From contig NZ_JAGFJM010000136.1 of assembly GCF_024102715.1 (NCBI RefSeq), positions 1 to 32,126 on the forward strand: DNA of 32,126 nt. Reading direction: 5' to 3'. A model generated the notes under the pieces. The model was given only the letters and a program-made list of their open reading frames with translations. It was not told where the DNA came from and ran no database searches. Shown here one piece after another: positions 21,004 through 29,642 of the stretch (the first letter of the stretch is position 1; every line of letters starts with the position of its first letter). Origin of the DNA: Nitrosomonas communis (GTDB taxonomy: Bacteria; Pseudomonadota; Gammaproteobacteria; Burkholderiales; Nitrosomonadaceae). Both the position numbers and the translations under genes were made by a program.

Positions 21004-21034
21004 TTGATAATTTTTATCAGAAATTCTGTATAAC
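21004..21034 (+). promoter_or_regulatory. candidate sigma70 promoter of the PepSY-like gene
   Basis: TTGATA (21004-21009) and TATAAC (21029-21034) are spaced 19 bp, about 35 nt before the start codon. TGATAA-TTT-TTATCA (21005-21019) is a small palindrome overlapping the -35 side that could be an operator. Confidence 0.4.
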
Positions 21035-21068
21035 TGTTTGTATTCACAACATTAACAGGAGAGTCAAG

Positions 21069-21347
21069 ATGAATATTAAAGGACGCATTCTCGTTTCAGT
21101 CGTTCCACTGTTCTTCGCAACATCAGGTTTTGCTAGCGAAGAAAAAGTCGAGTGGTCCCAGGTTCCGGAAAAAGTGCAAAAGACTATCACGCAACATTTA
21201 CAGGGCGGAACCATTGAGGAAATTGAAAAAGAAACAGAGAAAAAATATGGCATCGTTTATGAAGCTGACGTAAAAAAACCCGATGGCAAGAAAATTGAAA
21301 TCAAGGTCAAGGAAGATGGTACCTTGATCGAAGTCGAAGATGATTAA
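21069..21347 (+). CDS. exported PepSY-like domain protein
   Basis: A 92-residue periplasmic protein. Residues 1-22 form a signal peptide (ILVSVVPLFFATSGFA, cut before SEEK). The mature chain has the PepSY-like pattern: VPEKVQKTITQHLQGGTIEEI, then YGIVYEADVKKPDGKKIEI, then a final EDGTLIEVEDD strand. PepSY domains are thought to bind peptides or regulate proteases; this short single-domain form has no assigned function. AGGAG lies 7 nt before the ATG. The gene seems to be monocistronic between a terminator and the hairpin at 21394. Confidence 0.85.
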   Translation: MNIKGRILVSVVPLFFATSGFASEEKVEWSQVPEKVQKTITQHLQGGTIEEIEKETEKKYGIVYEADVKKPDGKKIEIKVKEDGTLIEVEDD

Positions 21348-21393
21348 GCGCGCAAATTCTTCCAATCAGCGGTGATCTTCGCGCTATTTCCGC

Positions 21394-21422
21394 GCGGTCT
21401 GATAAAATATCAGTCAGACCGC
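21394..21422 (+). promoter_or_regulatory. hairpin upstream of the TPR-protein gene
   Basis: GCGGTCTGA (21394-21402) and TCAGACCGC (21414-21422) are perfect 9-bp arms. Inside them CTGATA-AAA-TATCAG offers a shorter competing stem. No T-run follows, so this is not a standard terminator; it may be a leader structure or an operator for the gene starting 35 nt later. Confidence 0.4.
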
Positions 21423-21456
21423 ATTTCCGTTTAGCCCAAAGGAAGGAGTAATAATC

Positions 21457-23202
21457 ATGCTATCCAGAACGCGCTATTTCCTGCAGTCAAGCTTGATGCT
21501 CATGATCTTGAGTATAGCCTGCACCTTTGCACAAGCAAGCTCAGCCACCCCATCAGCTGCACCAGCAAAATCTGGCGCTGGACATCAGCACGCGGATCAG
21601 ACCAATCAGGCAGCGCCAGCTGATGAATGTGCACCGAGGCTGCAAAATCTCGGTTCTCATACTTTTCCAGTTAGCACCAATAACCAGCAGGCGCAATTAT
21701 TCATGAATCAAGGACTCAATCTAGCCTATGGATTCAATCATGCTGAAGCGCGCCGCGCCTTCCAAGAAGCTGCACAACTCGATCCTGCTCTGGCCATGGC
21801 TTACTGGGGGCAGGCGCTAGTGCTGGGACCCAATATCAATGCCATGATGGATCCGAAAGAAGAGCAGGAGGCGCTAGAATTGATTCAGAAAGCGGTGTCG
21901 CTCATGACCACTGCAACGCTGCGGGAGCAGGAACTTATTCGCGCGCTGGAAAAACGTTACACGGGTAAAGCGGAAGATCGTGCCGGGAATAATCAGGCTT
22001 ACGCAGAGGCCATGCGCGCAGTATACCAACGCTTCCCGGATGATCCCGATATTGCTATACTCTATGTCGAATCGATGATGGACTTGCGTCCATGGGGCTA
22101 CTGGATGCCAGACGGACAACCGTATGAGGGCACGACTGAAATCGTGGCAATCACCGAACAAGTCATGCGCCAGAATCCTAAGCACCCCGGCGCATTGCAT
22201 ATGTATATCCACCTTATCGAACCGACCAGTACACCCGAGCGGGCAGAACCAGCCGCGGATACCTTGCTGTCGCTCATGCCAGACGCAGGCCATACCGTGC
22301 ATATGGCATCACATATCTATCAGCGTGTCGGGCGCTATACCGACGCGATAAAAAGCAATCAGCTCGCTATTTCCGCAGATGAAGCTTATTTTGCGCAATG
22401 CCGGGCGCAAGGGCTCTATCCGATGGCCTATTATCCGCACAATATCCACTTCCTCTGGCTTGCGGCCACGTTCAATGGACAAAGCAAGCTTGCCCTTGAA
22501 GCAGCGCGCAATGCAGCCGCCAAGATCAGCGATGCCGTGCTGCAAAAGTTTCCTGTCACAGCGATATTCCGTGTCATTCCCTACTGGACGCTGGCGCGAT
22601 TCGGCCACTGGGAAGAGGTCCTCAAGGAACCGGCGCCGCCAGCCGACAACGCGTTCCTGACAGGTAGCTGGCACTATGTACGCGGCCTTGCGTTTGTGGC
22701 AACGGGTCAACTGCAGCAAGCCGAGCAGGAACTCGCGTCATTGCGCAAAATCATGCAAGAACCAAGCTTGGACGCACCCTTATTCTCACAGAATACAACC
22801 CGCACAGTACTGGCTATCGGCCCCGAAGTATTGGCTGGCGAGATCGCTGCTGCCCAGGGAAAATTCGATGAAGCGATTGCTCATCTCGATCATGCTGTTC
22901 GGCTGGAAGATGGACTGGTTTATACTGAGCCCGCCGAATGGCACTTTCCACCGCGGCTGGCGCTGGGGGTCATTCTGCTGGAAGCAGGGCGTCCCGCCGA
23001 AGCGGAAACAGTTTATTGGGAAGATTTGCGGCGTAACCGCCACAACGGCTGGGCGTTGTATGGTCTGATGCAGGCACTGAGCGCTCAGCAGAAAAATGAT
23101 CAGGCAGCGCTCATCGAGGTTCGCTTCAAGAAAGCATGGGAACGTGCTGATATCACGCTCAATGCCTCGCGTTTGGGAAGGCCTCTGAACCTGAGGAAAT
23201 GA
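21457..23202 (+). CDS. exported tetratricopeptide-repeat protein
   Basis: A 581-residue periplasmic protein with a signal peptide (LMLMILSIACTFAQAS) and an Ala/His-rich linker (SGAGHQHADQTN). TPR-type helix pairs follow: LFMNQGLNLAYGFNHAEARR with AFQEAAQLDPALAMAYWGQA near residues 82-122, VMRQNPKHPGALHMYIHLIE near 230, and IAAAQGKFDEAIAHLDHAVR near 465. HMYIHLIEPTSTPERAEPAA and HMASHIYQRVGRYTDAI recur in a family of uncharacterised TPR proteins. AAGGAG precedes the ATG by 8 nt. The next gene starts 49 nt after the stop, so the two may be co-transcribed. Partner unknown. Confidence 0.85.
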   Translation: MLSRTRYFLQSSLMLMILSIACTFAQASSATPSAAPAKSGAGHQHADQTNQAAPADECAPRLQNLGSHTFPVSTNNQQAQLFMNQGLNLAYGFNHAEARRAFQEAAQLDPALAMAYWGQALVLGPNINAMMDPKEEQEALELIQKAVSLMTTATLREQELIRALEKRYTGKAEDRAGNNQAYAEAMRAVYQRFPDDPDIAILYVESMMDLRPWGYWMPDGQPYEGTTEIVAITEQVMRQNPKHPGALHMYIHLIEPTSTPERAEPAADTLLSLMPDAGHTVHMASHIYQRVGRYTDAIKSNQLAISADEAYFAQCRAQGLYPMAYYPHNIHFLWLAATFNGQSKLALEAARNAAAKISDAVLQKFPVTAIFRVIPYWTLARFGHWEEVLKEPAPPADNAFLTGSWHYVRGLAFVATGQLQQAEQELASLRKIMQEPSLDAPLFSQNTTRTVLAIGPEVLAGEIAAAQGKFDEAIAHLDHAVRLEDGLVYTEPAEWHFPPRLALGVILLEAGRPAEAETVYWEDLRRNRHNGWALYGLMQALSAQQKNDQAALIEVRFKKAWERADITLNASRLGRPLNLRK

Positions 23203-23251
23203 ACAGGGGGAGTTTCGATGAAATGAGCCTAGCGGATGCTGCCGACACGAC

Positions 23252-24340
23252 ATGAACCGTATTGCAGCGATCGACTGGATGCGCGGTATTGTCATGGTGC
23301 TGATGGCGCTGGACCACGCTTCTGCTTTTTTCAACCAGGGACGTATTGCAAACGATACAATCGTGAAGCACGTAGTCGGATCGAATTTTGTGATCGAGCA
23401 ATTTTTCACCCGCTGGATAACGCATCTGTGCGCGCCGACCTTTATCTTTCTGACAGGGACAGCGATGGCACTCAGCATCGTACAGCGGCGTGCAAAAGGC
23501 ATAGAGAGCAAAGCCATAGAGCGTGATTTGCTCATCCGAGGCGCATTCATTGCGTTGCTGGATGTATTGCTGTTTTCATTCTTAGCCGGCAAGCTGTATC
23601 TGCAAGTGCTGTATGCGATTGGTATCAGCATGATGCTGATGGCGCTGCTCTATCGTCTGGGTAGGCGCGTGCTGTTATTTGGTGCATTGCTCCTGCTTTT
23701 TGGCGGAGAAATGTTCACCATCTTATTCTGGCAACCGCATGGCGATGTACCGCTCTGGCTGGCACTGACTTTTGCTCCCTGGTTCAGTGTATCCTTCACG
23801 GTGCTCTATCCGGCAATTCCCTGGCTCGCTATCATGATGCTGGGGTGGGTATTTGGCGATTGGCTGATCACACGCAAAGAACACGACCGGTCAGTTGCCC
23901 ACCTGCTGCTGGTAGCGGGTCTGCTTGCTTTGACCTGTTTCCTGCTTGTGCGAGGGTTCAATGATTATGGCAACATGCTGCTGTATCGCGAAGATTATTC
24001 GCTTATCCAGTGGTTGTATGTCAGCAAGTATCCACCGAGCATCAGCTATATTTCGCTGGAGCTGGGGCTGATGGCAATCATACTGGCGATCATGCTATGG
24101 CTCCAGCCAAAAACAGGTATTCGCGCGCATGGCCCCATGCTGGTATTCGGTCAAACAGCACTTTTTTTCTACCTCGCCCATTTTGCCGTATTGGGTGTGC
24201 TGACCCTGTTTCTCAAGCCCGGCGGACTTGGCCAAGCCTATCTCGCAACTGCCATCGCGCTAATAGCGCTTTACCCGATTTGTTGTGCTTATCGAGCCTT
24301 AAAATGGCGTTATCCGGATAGTGTTCTGCGATTTGTTTGA
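23252..24340 (+). CDS. DUF1624/HGSNAT-like multi-pass membrane protein
   Basis: A 362-residue integral membrane protein with about nine to ten hydrophobic helices. The N-terminus IAAIDWMRGIVMVLMALDHA is the signature of the heparan-alpha-glucosaminide N-acetyltransferase-like (DUF1624) family, in which a conserved Asp and His in the first helix (here DHASAFF) are thought to take part in transmembrane acyl transfer. Other markers are FFTRWITHLCAPTFIFLTG near residues 50-70 and FYLAHFAVLGVL near the C-terminus. It follows the TPR gene closely on the same strand. No strong ribosome site is visible, so translational coupling is possible. Acceptor and donor are unknown. Confidence 0.82.
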   Translation: MNRIAAIDWMRGIVMVLMALDHASAFFNQGRIANDTIVKHVVGSNFVIEQFFTRWITHLCAPTFIFLTGTAMALSIVQRRAKGIESKAIERDLLIRGAFIALLDVLLFSFLAGKLYLQVLYAIGISMMLMALLYRLGRRVLLFGALLLLFGGEMFTILFWQPHGDVPLWLALTFAPWFSVSFTVLYPAIPWLAIMMLGWVFGDWLITRKEHDRSVAHLLLVAGLLALTCFLLVRGFNDYGNMLLYREDYSLIQWLYVSKYPPSISYISLELGLMAIILAIMLWLQPKTGIRAHGPMLVFGQTALFFYLAHFAVLGVLTLFLKPGGLGQAYLATAIALIALYPICCAYRALKWRYPDSVLRFV

Positions 24341-24462
24341 GGAACAGTTGCTAACCAGCAACCGCTGCTTGGCAATGTGGCACTTACAGTTCTGCTGCAG
24401 CACAATGAACGTTGCGCCGAGGCAAGGTAGGCGTTACTGCGAATTTGCTTGACAGTATATTT

Positions 24463-24483
24463 CAATTATGATAATCATAATTG
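24463..24483. promoter_or_regulatory. Fur-box-like palindrome overlapping a promoter
   Basis: CAATTATGAT and ATCATAATTG are perfect 10-bp arms round a single A. The core ATGATAATCAT agrees with the centre of the classical Fur box. Counted against the 19-bp consensus GATAATGATAATCATTATC, 15 positions match. A perfect TTGACA (24449-24454) lies just before it, and GATAAT (24470-24475) within the palindrome could be the -10, so binding would block transcription. Confidence 0.55.
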
Positions 24484-24570
24484 CGTCTTTCAAAAAAGAA
24501 GGGCGAGTGGTCATATATGTTAGAAGATCTATTTTGCTATGTATTTTTTCTATTATAGGAGACTGCAACA

Positions 24571-24711
24571 ATGAAACTTTCACTTATATTAGCTGCACTC
24601 TTGGCAGCTTCCTCTCTTACAGCCTGCATGGAACCAAAACCTGGTCAGTATCCGCCAAGCGCGATGATGGAACGTGAATCTATGCCGGACAAACAAGAGG
24701 GAAAAAGCTAG
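24571..24711 (+). CDS. small lipoprotein, 46 residues
   Basis: Reads MKLSLILAALLAASSLTAC then MEPKPGQYPPSAMMERESM and a charged end. The signal peptide ends in the lipobox LTAC, so Cys19 would be lipidated, leaving a 28-residue Pro- and Met-rich mature tail. AGGAG lies 9 nt before the ATG, and a strong terminator follows, so this is a complete single-gene unit. The Fur-box-like palindrome about 90 nt upstream suggests iron-dependent expression. No known function; small-entericidin-like lipoproteins have similar size, but no sequence link is claimed. Confidence 0.75.
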   Translation: MKLSLILAALLAASSLTACMEPKPGQYPPSAMMERESMPDKQEGKS

Positions 24712-24755
24712 CTAGCACTAAGCATATGACGCAAATATGATGAGGCAAGTATTTT

Positions 24756-24781
24756 ACCGCCCTGTCAGGGCGGTTTTTTTT
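24756..24781 (+). terminator. Rho-independent terminator after the small lipoprotein gene
   Basis: ACCGCCCTG and CAGGGCGGT (24756-24774) are complementary over nine bases round one T, in practice a 7-8 bp stem with a short loop. A run of eight T ends at 24781. Confidence 0.9.
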
Positions 24782-24815
24782 GATACCCATTAACATCAGA
24801 ATCACAGTGGCCTGC

Positions 24816-25610
24816 TCATAATATGCCTTTACGATACAACACACATAAATCCATCATGATTGCAATACCGTAGTGCAGCATCACACCCGGCCAGATACTC
24901 TTACTTTTCAGACTCATTGCACCTAATACAATACCGGCAACAATGGCGCCAATCGTTTCGGGGAGCGGTTTGCCAAAATGAATCATACAATAGGGAATTG
25001 TCATGACAAAGATAGCGTAAATGCCAAATTCTCGTTTAGTTCCATGCAATAAAAATCCTCGGAATAAAAATTCAAGGGCAACAAACTGAAAAAAATAAAA
25101 CGTCTGCCAAATAACAAAATTTGGATAAAGCGCCTCATTTTTCCCAATACCATAAAAAGGATAGCTTGCCATAAAGCTTTCTGTTCCTGAGAAATAAGCA
25201 ATTATGGGAAACATACTGATGATCATCAGAAGATAAGGCCGGTAATTGCTAAAACTGTAATTGGGTGCTAAGCCGTAGTCACTGAGATTTTCTTTTATAA
25301 TCAGTATAATAACCAGTAAAGGAAGAATAAAGTAAAACAATATGATAGATGATGCCCAGAACATCAATTGATGTAGCTGAGCATCAGCATGGTACAGCAT
25401 GAATGATTGAAAGATATTTGCAAGATAAGTGAGTTCTATGCTTTTCAGTATGGATAATACAAAGCGATAATCTCCCAAGTAGCGGTTAAAGGTCAGTGCC
25501 AATGCCACTACAATACAAACCAGCGCTACTTTTAAACTCGCTTTGTTTGTTTGCCATTGCAGTAATTTGGTAAAAATTTGATCGGATTGAGGGATTAAAA
25601 ACCTAAGCAT
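24816..25610 (-). CDS. CPBP-family intramembrane metalloprotease homologue
   Basis: A 264-residue membrane protein of the Rce1/CAAX-protease and bacteriocin-processing (CPBP) family. The three active-site regions are recognisable: ALEFLFRGFLL, in which the second Glu and the Arg are kept but the first Glu of the usual EExxxR is Leu; PYCMIHFGKP with His; and MLHYGIAIMMDL with His and Asp. About seven or eight hydrophobic spans are seen. The coding sequence is noticeably more AT-rich than its neighbours and has no clear ribosome site, hinting at recent arrival. Substrate unknown; immunity or membrane-protein processing roles are possible by family. Confidence 0.8.
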   Translation of the reverse strand: MLRFLIPQSDQIFTKLLQWQTNKASLKVALVCIVVALALTFNRYLGDYRFVLSILKSIELTYLANIFQSFMLYHADAQLHQLMFWASSIILFYFILPLLVIILIIKENLSDYGLAPNYSFSNYRPYLLMIISMFPIIAYFSGTESFMASYPFYGIGKNEALYPNFVIWQTFYFFQFVALEFLFRGFLLHGTKREFGIYAIFVMTIPYCMIHFGKPLPETIGAIVAGIVLGAMSLKSKSIWPGVMLHYGIAIMMDLCVLYRKGIL

Positions 25611-25847
25611 TTTTCAGTGAAGTAAAAATTCCTATTCCAGTGGCTTGTGCGACACAACTATTTATTTGGTGGCGCGTCAATTGTTGATGGATGTCGGGAA
25701 TAATGCAGATTTAAACGTCATATTGCAATGTCGAGATTATCACGCCGATGATTAAAACAAAATGTGGTTTAGCTGAATGAATATAAAATGTGTACTGCGA
25801 CTATCAGCACCGTTTTATTCGCTGAAAATTTCTTCTAAGGAAGATAA

Positions 25848-27176
25848 TTACAGCAGTTCATTTGCGAGATTCGCCAAAGCCGAACGCTCTCCCTTCTCAA
25901 GACGGATATGCGCGAATAAAGGATGTCCTTTCAAGCGATCAATCAGGTAAGTAAGACCGTTGGATTGCTCGTCCATATAAGGGGTGTCGATCTGGTTGAT
26001 GTCACCTGTAAACACCACCTTGGTTCCCTCACCGGCACGGGTGATGATCGTTTTAACTTCATGTGGCGTGAGGTTCTGCGCTTCGTCAATAATGAACATC
26101 ACATTGGATAAACTGCGTCCGCGAATAAAAGCCAGGGCAGTGATCGAAAGTTTGCCATTTTCTTCCATATCATCCAGCACTTTGGATTTCCTTTCAGTGG
26201 CACGGAACTGGCTTTTGATGTATGTCAGGTTATCCCACAATGGTTGCATGTAAGGGGAGATCTTATCTTCAGCACTTCCAGGCAGAAAGCCGATCTCGCG
26301 ATTGCTCAGCGGTATAACCGGCCGGGCGAGAATGATCTGATTGTATTTATTCTTTTGTTCAAGCGCAGATGCAAGTGCCAACAGGGTTTTCCCGGTTCCA
26401 GCCACGCCCTGAAGGGCAACGAGCTTGATCTCGTCATTCATTAATGCATTTACAGCGAAAGCCTGTTCGGCATTTCTGGGTTTGATATTGTACACATAGG
26501 TTTTTTCGACCCGCTCGATGGTATTCAGGGTTTCGTTGTATCGCGCCAGAACCGAGTCACTGCCATTTTTAAGAATGTAATAACCATTGGCTATTTTATG
26601 GTTACCGAGCAGACTGGCTTCTTCAATACGTCCTTTTCGATAAAGCTCGCTGATAGTCGTGGCAGCAATGCCCTCAATCACCGGAAATCCAGTCGAAACA
26701 TTCTTGACGTTTTTAACTTTGCCGGTTTCATAGTCCTCTGAAGGCAGGCCAATGGCCTTGGCTTTCAAGCGCAGATTGATATCCTTCGTGACCAATACAA
26801 CCTTGGCAAATTTTTCGGAATGGGCCAACGTCAATGCTGCGTTGATGATCTTGTGATCGTTTTTTCCTTTGCCATAAATTTCTTCTGCATCCGTACCGGT
26901 AAGCAGGTTGGACATGATAATTCTCAGTTTCCCTTTCTTTGGCCCAAGCGGAATCCAGCTGTTTAAACCATAATTGCCTGAAAGCTTATCCAGGAACCGG
27001 ATCACTTCTCTTGCTTCAAAGTTCTTCATTTCATTGCCTACTTTAAAACGATCGAGTTCTTCCAGGCAGGTAATGGGAATGGCCACATCATTTTCTTCAA
27101 AGTTTTTAATGGCGTTGTGATCGAAAAGCAAAACCGAAGTATCCAGTACGTAGATTTTTTTAGCGCGTTTTGCCAT
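25848..27176 (-). CDS. PIN domain - PhoH-type ATPase fusion
   Basis: A 442-residue cytoplasmic protein joining an N-terminal PIN RNase domain and a C-terminal PhoH/RecD-like ATPase, as in the PhoH2 class thought to unwind and cut RNA. PIN markers are KIYVLDTSVLLFDHNA, CLEELDRF, GTDAEEIYGKGKNDHKIINA and VVLVTKDINLRLKA, supplying the acidic residues for metal binding. The ATPase has Walker A GVAGTGKTLLALA, Walker B FIIDEAQNLTPHE, and VVFTGDINQIDTPY. Order and length are normal. It stands alone, with 183 nt of non-coding DNA after the next gene upstream. The start has no clear ribosome site. Confidence 0.93.
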   Translation of the reverse strand: MAKRAKKIYVLDTSVLLFDHNAIKNFEENDVAIPITCLEELDRFKVGNEMKNFEAREVIRFLDKLSGNYGLNSWIPLGPKKGKLRIIMSNLLTGTDAEEIYGKGKNDHKIINAALTLAHSEKFAKVVLVTKDINLRLKAKAIGLPSEDYETGKVKNVKNVSTGFPVIEGIAATTISELYRKGRIEEASLLGNHKIANGYYILKNGSDSVLARYNETLNTIERVEKTYVYNIKPRNAEQAFAVNALMNDEIKLVALQGVAGTGKTLLALASALEQKNKYNQIILARPVIPLSNREIGFLPGSAEDKISPYMQPLWDNLTYIKSQFRATERKSKVLDDMEENGKLSITALAFIRGRSLSNVMFIIDEAQNLTPHEVKTIITRAGEGTKVVFTGDINQIDTPYMDEQSNGLTYLIDRLKGHPLFAHIRLEKGERSALANLANELL

Positions 27177-27359
27177 GGGTTTTGGTATGGTTAGTTATCA
27201 TCTAACAAGAGTATATACACTTTTTTTATCACAGAAACCACCTCAGGAAGCGCATATGTGTCGTGTTTTCGCAAACATGCTGGCAAGGCAAGATAGGGCG
27301 TGATTGGAGCAATTTTTTCCCTTTTCGCTGAAATAACTTCGATGCTGTTGTGCGAACGC

Positions 27360-28175
27360 TTAGATTTTCATCTTAAGACGAACCGCCCAGTCAAAAAGGC
27401 GGCCACCGAGCAGCCATCTTGATACCACTGCCGTTTTGGAATCCAAAGGCAAGGCATGCCGCATAGGGGAAAAGGAGGCGGTAGCGGCATCAAGCACTGC
27501 TCTTGCAATGATTTCGGGGCCAGGCGCTTTGGGCTCGCCCGCCAAAAGACGAGGAAGTGCGGTAAGCAGTTTCTGATAAGCAGGCGGATGCGCAACTGTT
27601 TTGAGCAATTCAAACTCCTTTGCGGCAAATTCTGTTTTAATCAGGCCAGGCGCAATGACCACGACGCTGATGCCGAATTTCATCACTTCACCCCGCAAGG
27701 TTTCTGACAATGCCTCCACAGCATGCTTGGACGCCGCATACCAACCGAATCCCGGAATGGAGGTTTTACCCAGGATGGAGGCGATGTTGATAATGCAGCC
27801 GGACTGCTGCGCGCGCATATGTGGCACGACCGCCTGCATGAAGCGTGCATAGCCGAAGACATTGACTTCAAACTGTTGATGGGCCGCTTCCATGGAAACG
27901 CATTCGATTGCGCCCAACTGACCGTAGCCAGCGTTGTTCACCAGCAAGTCAATCCGGCCTTTGGTTGCCATGGCATGTTTTACCGCTGCCTCGATCGCTG
28001 CTGCATCAGTCACATCCAAACAAATCGGCTCGATGTGATCGGAACGGATTTGTTCCAGCCTATACATGCGCCGTGCCATGGCAAAGACATAATAGCCATT
28101 TTTAGCGAGCAGTAGAGCGGTCGCTCTGCCAATACCGCTGGATGCGCCGGTTACCAATGCAATGCGTTGTGTCAT
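27360..28175 (-). CDS. short-chain dehydrogenase/reductase
   Basis: A classical SDR oxidoreductase that uses NAD(P)H on an unknown alcohol or ketone. The cofactor loop VTGASSGIGRATALLLA, the strand LLVNNAGYGQLG, the catalytic Ser in NIASILGKTSIPGFG and the YAASKHA Tyr-Lys pair are all present. The two Arg residues soon after the cofactor loop (FAMARRMYRL) favour NADPH. The start is set at MTQRIALVTG, giving 271 residues, as in the family; in-frame starts further upstream would prepend a tail without support. The ribosome site is weak. No neighbouring pathway genes suggest the substrate. Confidence 0.88.
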   Translation of the reverse strand: MTQRIALVTGASSGIGRATALLLAKNGYYVFAMARRMYRLEQIRSDHIEPICLDVTDAAAIEAAVKHAMATKGRIDLLVNNAGYGQLGAIECVSMEAAHQQFEVNVFGYARFMQAVVPHMRAQQSGCIINIASILGKTSIPGFGWYAASKHAVEALSETLRGEVMKFGISVVVIAPGLIKTEFAAKEFELLKTVAHPPAYQKLLTALPRLLAGEPKAPGPEIIARAVLDAATASFSPMRHALPLDSKTAVVSRWLLGGRLFDWAVRLKMKI

Positions 28176-28365
28176 GATTTGATGTAATAGAAGGCAGCCA
28201 GAAAAATAACGAATTGAAAATAACCGGTTCATGCTTAAAAGGCAATCAAAACCCGCCAAAATTGCCTTGCTGATTTGAAAGTGCTGGCATAATCTGCAAG
28301 CTCTCCCAGAATCTATCTCGCTCGTGTTTCATGGCATGAAAATAAATTTTTACTTTCTCAATTAA

Positions 28366-28385
28366 TGATATGTTGTATCATATCA
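28366..28385. promoter_or_regulatory. candidate Zur operator upstream of zigA
   Basis: TGATATG (28366-28372) and CATATCA (28379-28385) are perfect 7-bp arms with a 6-bp centre, 30 nt before the zigA start. The palindrome precedes an operon that encodes a Zur protein and zinc-response genes. It lies in the AT-rich promoter region, so occupancy would repress. The exact betaproteobacterial Zur consensus was not compared. Confidence 0.5.
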
Positions 28386-28414
28386 ATCATGATTAAGTTG
28401 CTCTGGAGCTCTGC

Positions 28415-29641
28415 ATGCCTGCACCCAATGCTTTAAATAAATCTCCTTCCTGTCTGCCGGTCACTATTCTTTCAGGTTTCCTGGGCGCCGGTAAAACAAC
28501 AGTACTGAATCATATTCTCAATAACCGGCAAGGTCGGCGTGTCGCCGTGATCGTGAATGATATGAGCGAGATCAATATCGATGCCTCGATGATTGAGAAA
28601 GAAGTTTCGTTCAATCGCGCCGAAGAAAAATTGGTCGAGATGAGCAATGGTTGCATCTGCTGCACCTTGCGTGAAGATCTCTTGATCGAAGTACGCAAGC
28701 TTGCTGCCGAAAGAAAATTTGATTACCTGGTGATCGAGTCGACCGGCATTTCTGAACCGTTGCCGATCGCGGAGACGTTTACCTTTGCGGATGAAAATGG
28801 TGTCAGCCTATCGGATATCGCGCGGCTGGATACCATGGTTACTGTGGTCGATGCTGTTAATTTCCTTAAAGACTTTGAAGAACCCAGAATGCTGCAAGAG
28901 ACGGGTGAAAGCCTTGGGGAAGAAGACGAGCGCAGCGTGGCCGATTTGCTGGCCGATCAGGTTGAGTTCAGCGATGTGATTTTGATCAATAAGACTGATC
29001 TGATCACTCCAGACGAATTAGCCCGGCTACAGGGCATCATGCGCTGTCTCAATACGCAAGCTGAGATTATTCCGATTGAAAATGGACGTGCTGATTTGGC
29101 CAAGTTGCTGAATACGTGCAAATTCAGTTTTGAGCGCGCCCAGCAGGCGCCCGGCTGGCTGAAGGAATTACGCGGAGAACATATTCCGGAAACAGAGGAA
29201 TACGGCATCAGCAGCTTTGTTTACACTGCGAGAAAGCCATTTCACCCGCAACGCTTTTACAATTTTCTGCATCAGCCCTGGACAGAAGGCAAATTACTGC
29301 GCTCCAAAGGCTATTTCTGGCTGGCAACGCGACCGGATTATGCCGGGCAGTGGAATCAAGCGGGCGGCATTGCGCGCCATGGTTATGGCGGAATGTTCTG
29401 GAAAGCCGTGCCGAAGGAGCAATGGCCCACGGATGAGGACTATCTGGCATCGATCCAGGCGCAGTGGGTGGAACCATTTGGCGATATGCGGCAGGAGCTG
29501 GTCTTTATCGGACAGAATCTGGACGAACAAGCAATCTGCCAATGGCTGGATGAATGCCTGCTGACTGATACTGAACTGCATGCCGGCAAAAGCTATTGGT
29601 TGACAATGCCGGACCCATTTCCTTCCTGGGAGAGGAATTGA
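28415..29641 (+). CDS. zigA: zinc-responsive G3E GTPase metallochaperone (ZigA/CobW family)
   Basis: A 408-residue COG0523 GTPase, thought to deliver zinc to client enzymes when zinc is scarce. Walker A is [16 protein letters not shown] (from residue 20), the metal-binding CxCC is in [15 protein letters not shown], switch II is [16 protein letters not shown], and the base-recognition motif is LINKTDLI. The C-terminal CobW domain includes [14 protein letters not shown] and [19 protein letters not shown] lies 7 nt upstream of the ATG. DUF1826 starts 1 nt after its stop and zur follows, behind a palindromic operator, which supports ZigA over cobalamin CobW. Confidence 0.9.
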   Translation: MPAPNALNKSPSCLPVTILSGFLGAGKTTVLNHILNNRQGRRVAVIVNDMSEINIDASMIEKEVSFNRAEEKLVEMSNGCICCTLREDLLIEVRKLAAERKFDYLVIESTGISEPLPIAETFTFADENGVSLSDIARLDTMVTVVDAVNFLKDFEEPRMLQETGESLGEEDERSVADLLADQVEFSDVILINKTDLITPDELARLQGIMRCLNTQAEIIPIENGRADLAKLLNTCKFSFERAQQAPGWLKELRGEHIPETEEYGISSFVYTARKPFHPQRFYNFLHQPWTEGKLLRSKGYFWLATRPDYAGQWNQAGGIARHGYGGMFWKAVPKEQWPTDEDYLASIQAQWVEPFGDMRQELVFIGQNLDEQAICQWLDECLLTDTELHAGKSYWLTMPDPFPSWERN

Positions 29642-29642
29642 C

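Noticed and set aside
24411-24440. Resemblance of GAGGCAAGGTAGGCGTTACTG to a stretch near 27283-27305
   Set aside because: The match is short and broken; it may be a dispersed repeat but cannot be supported from two copies.
24468-24677. 69-residue open frame overlapping the Fur-like palindrome
   Set aside because: It begins inside the palindrome, has no ribosome site and runs out of frame across the lipoprotein gene.
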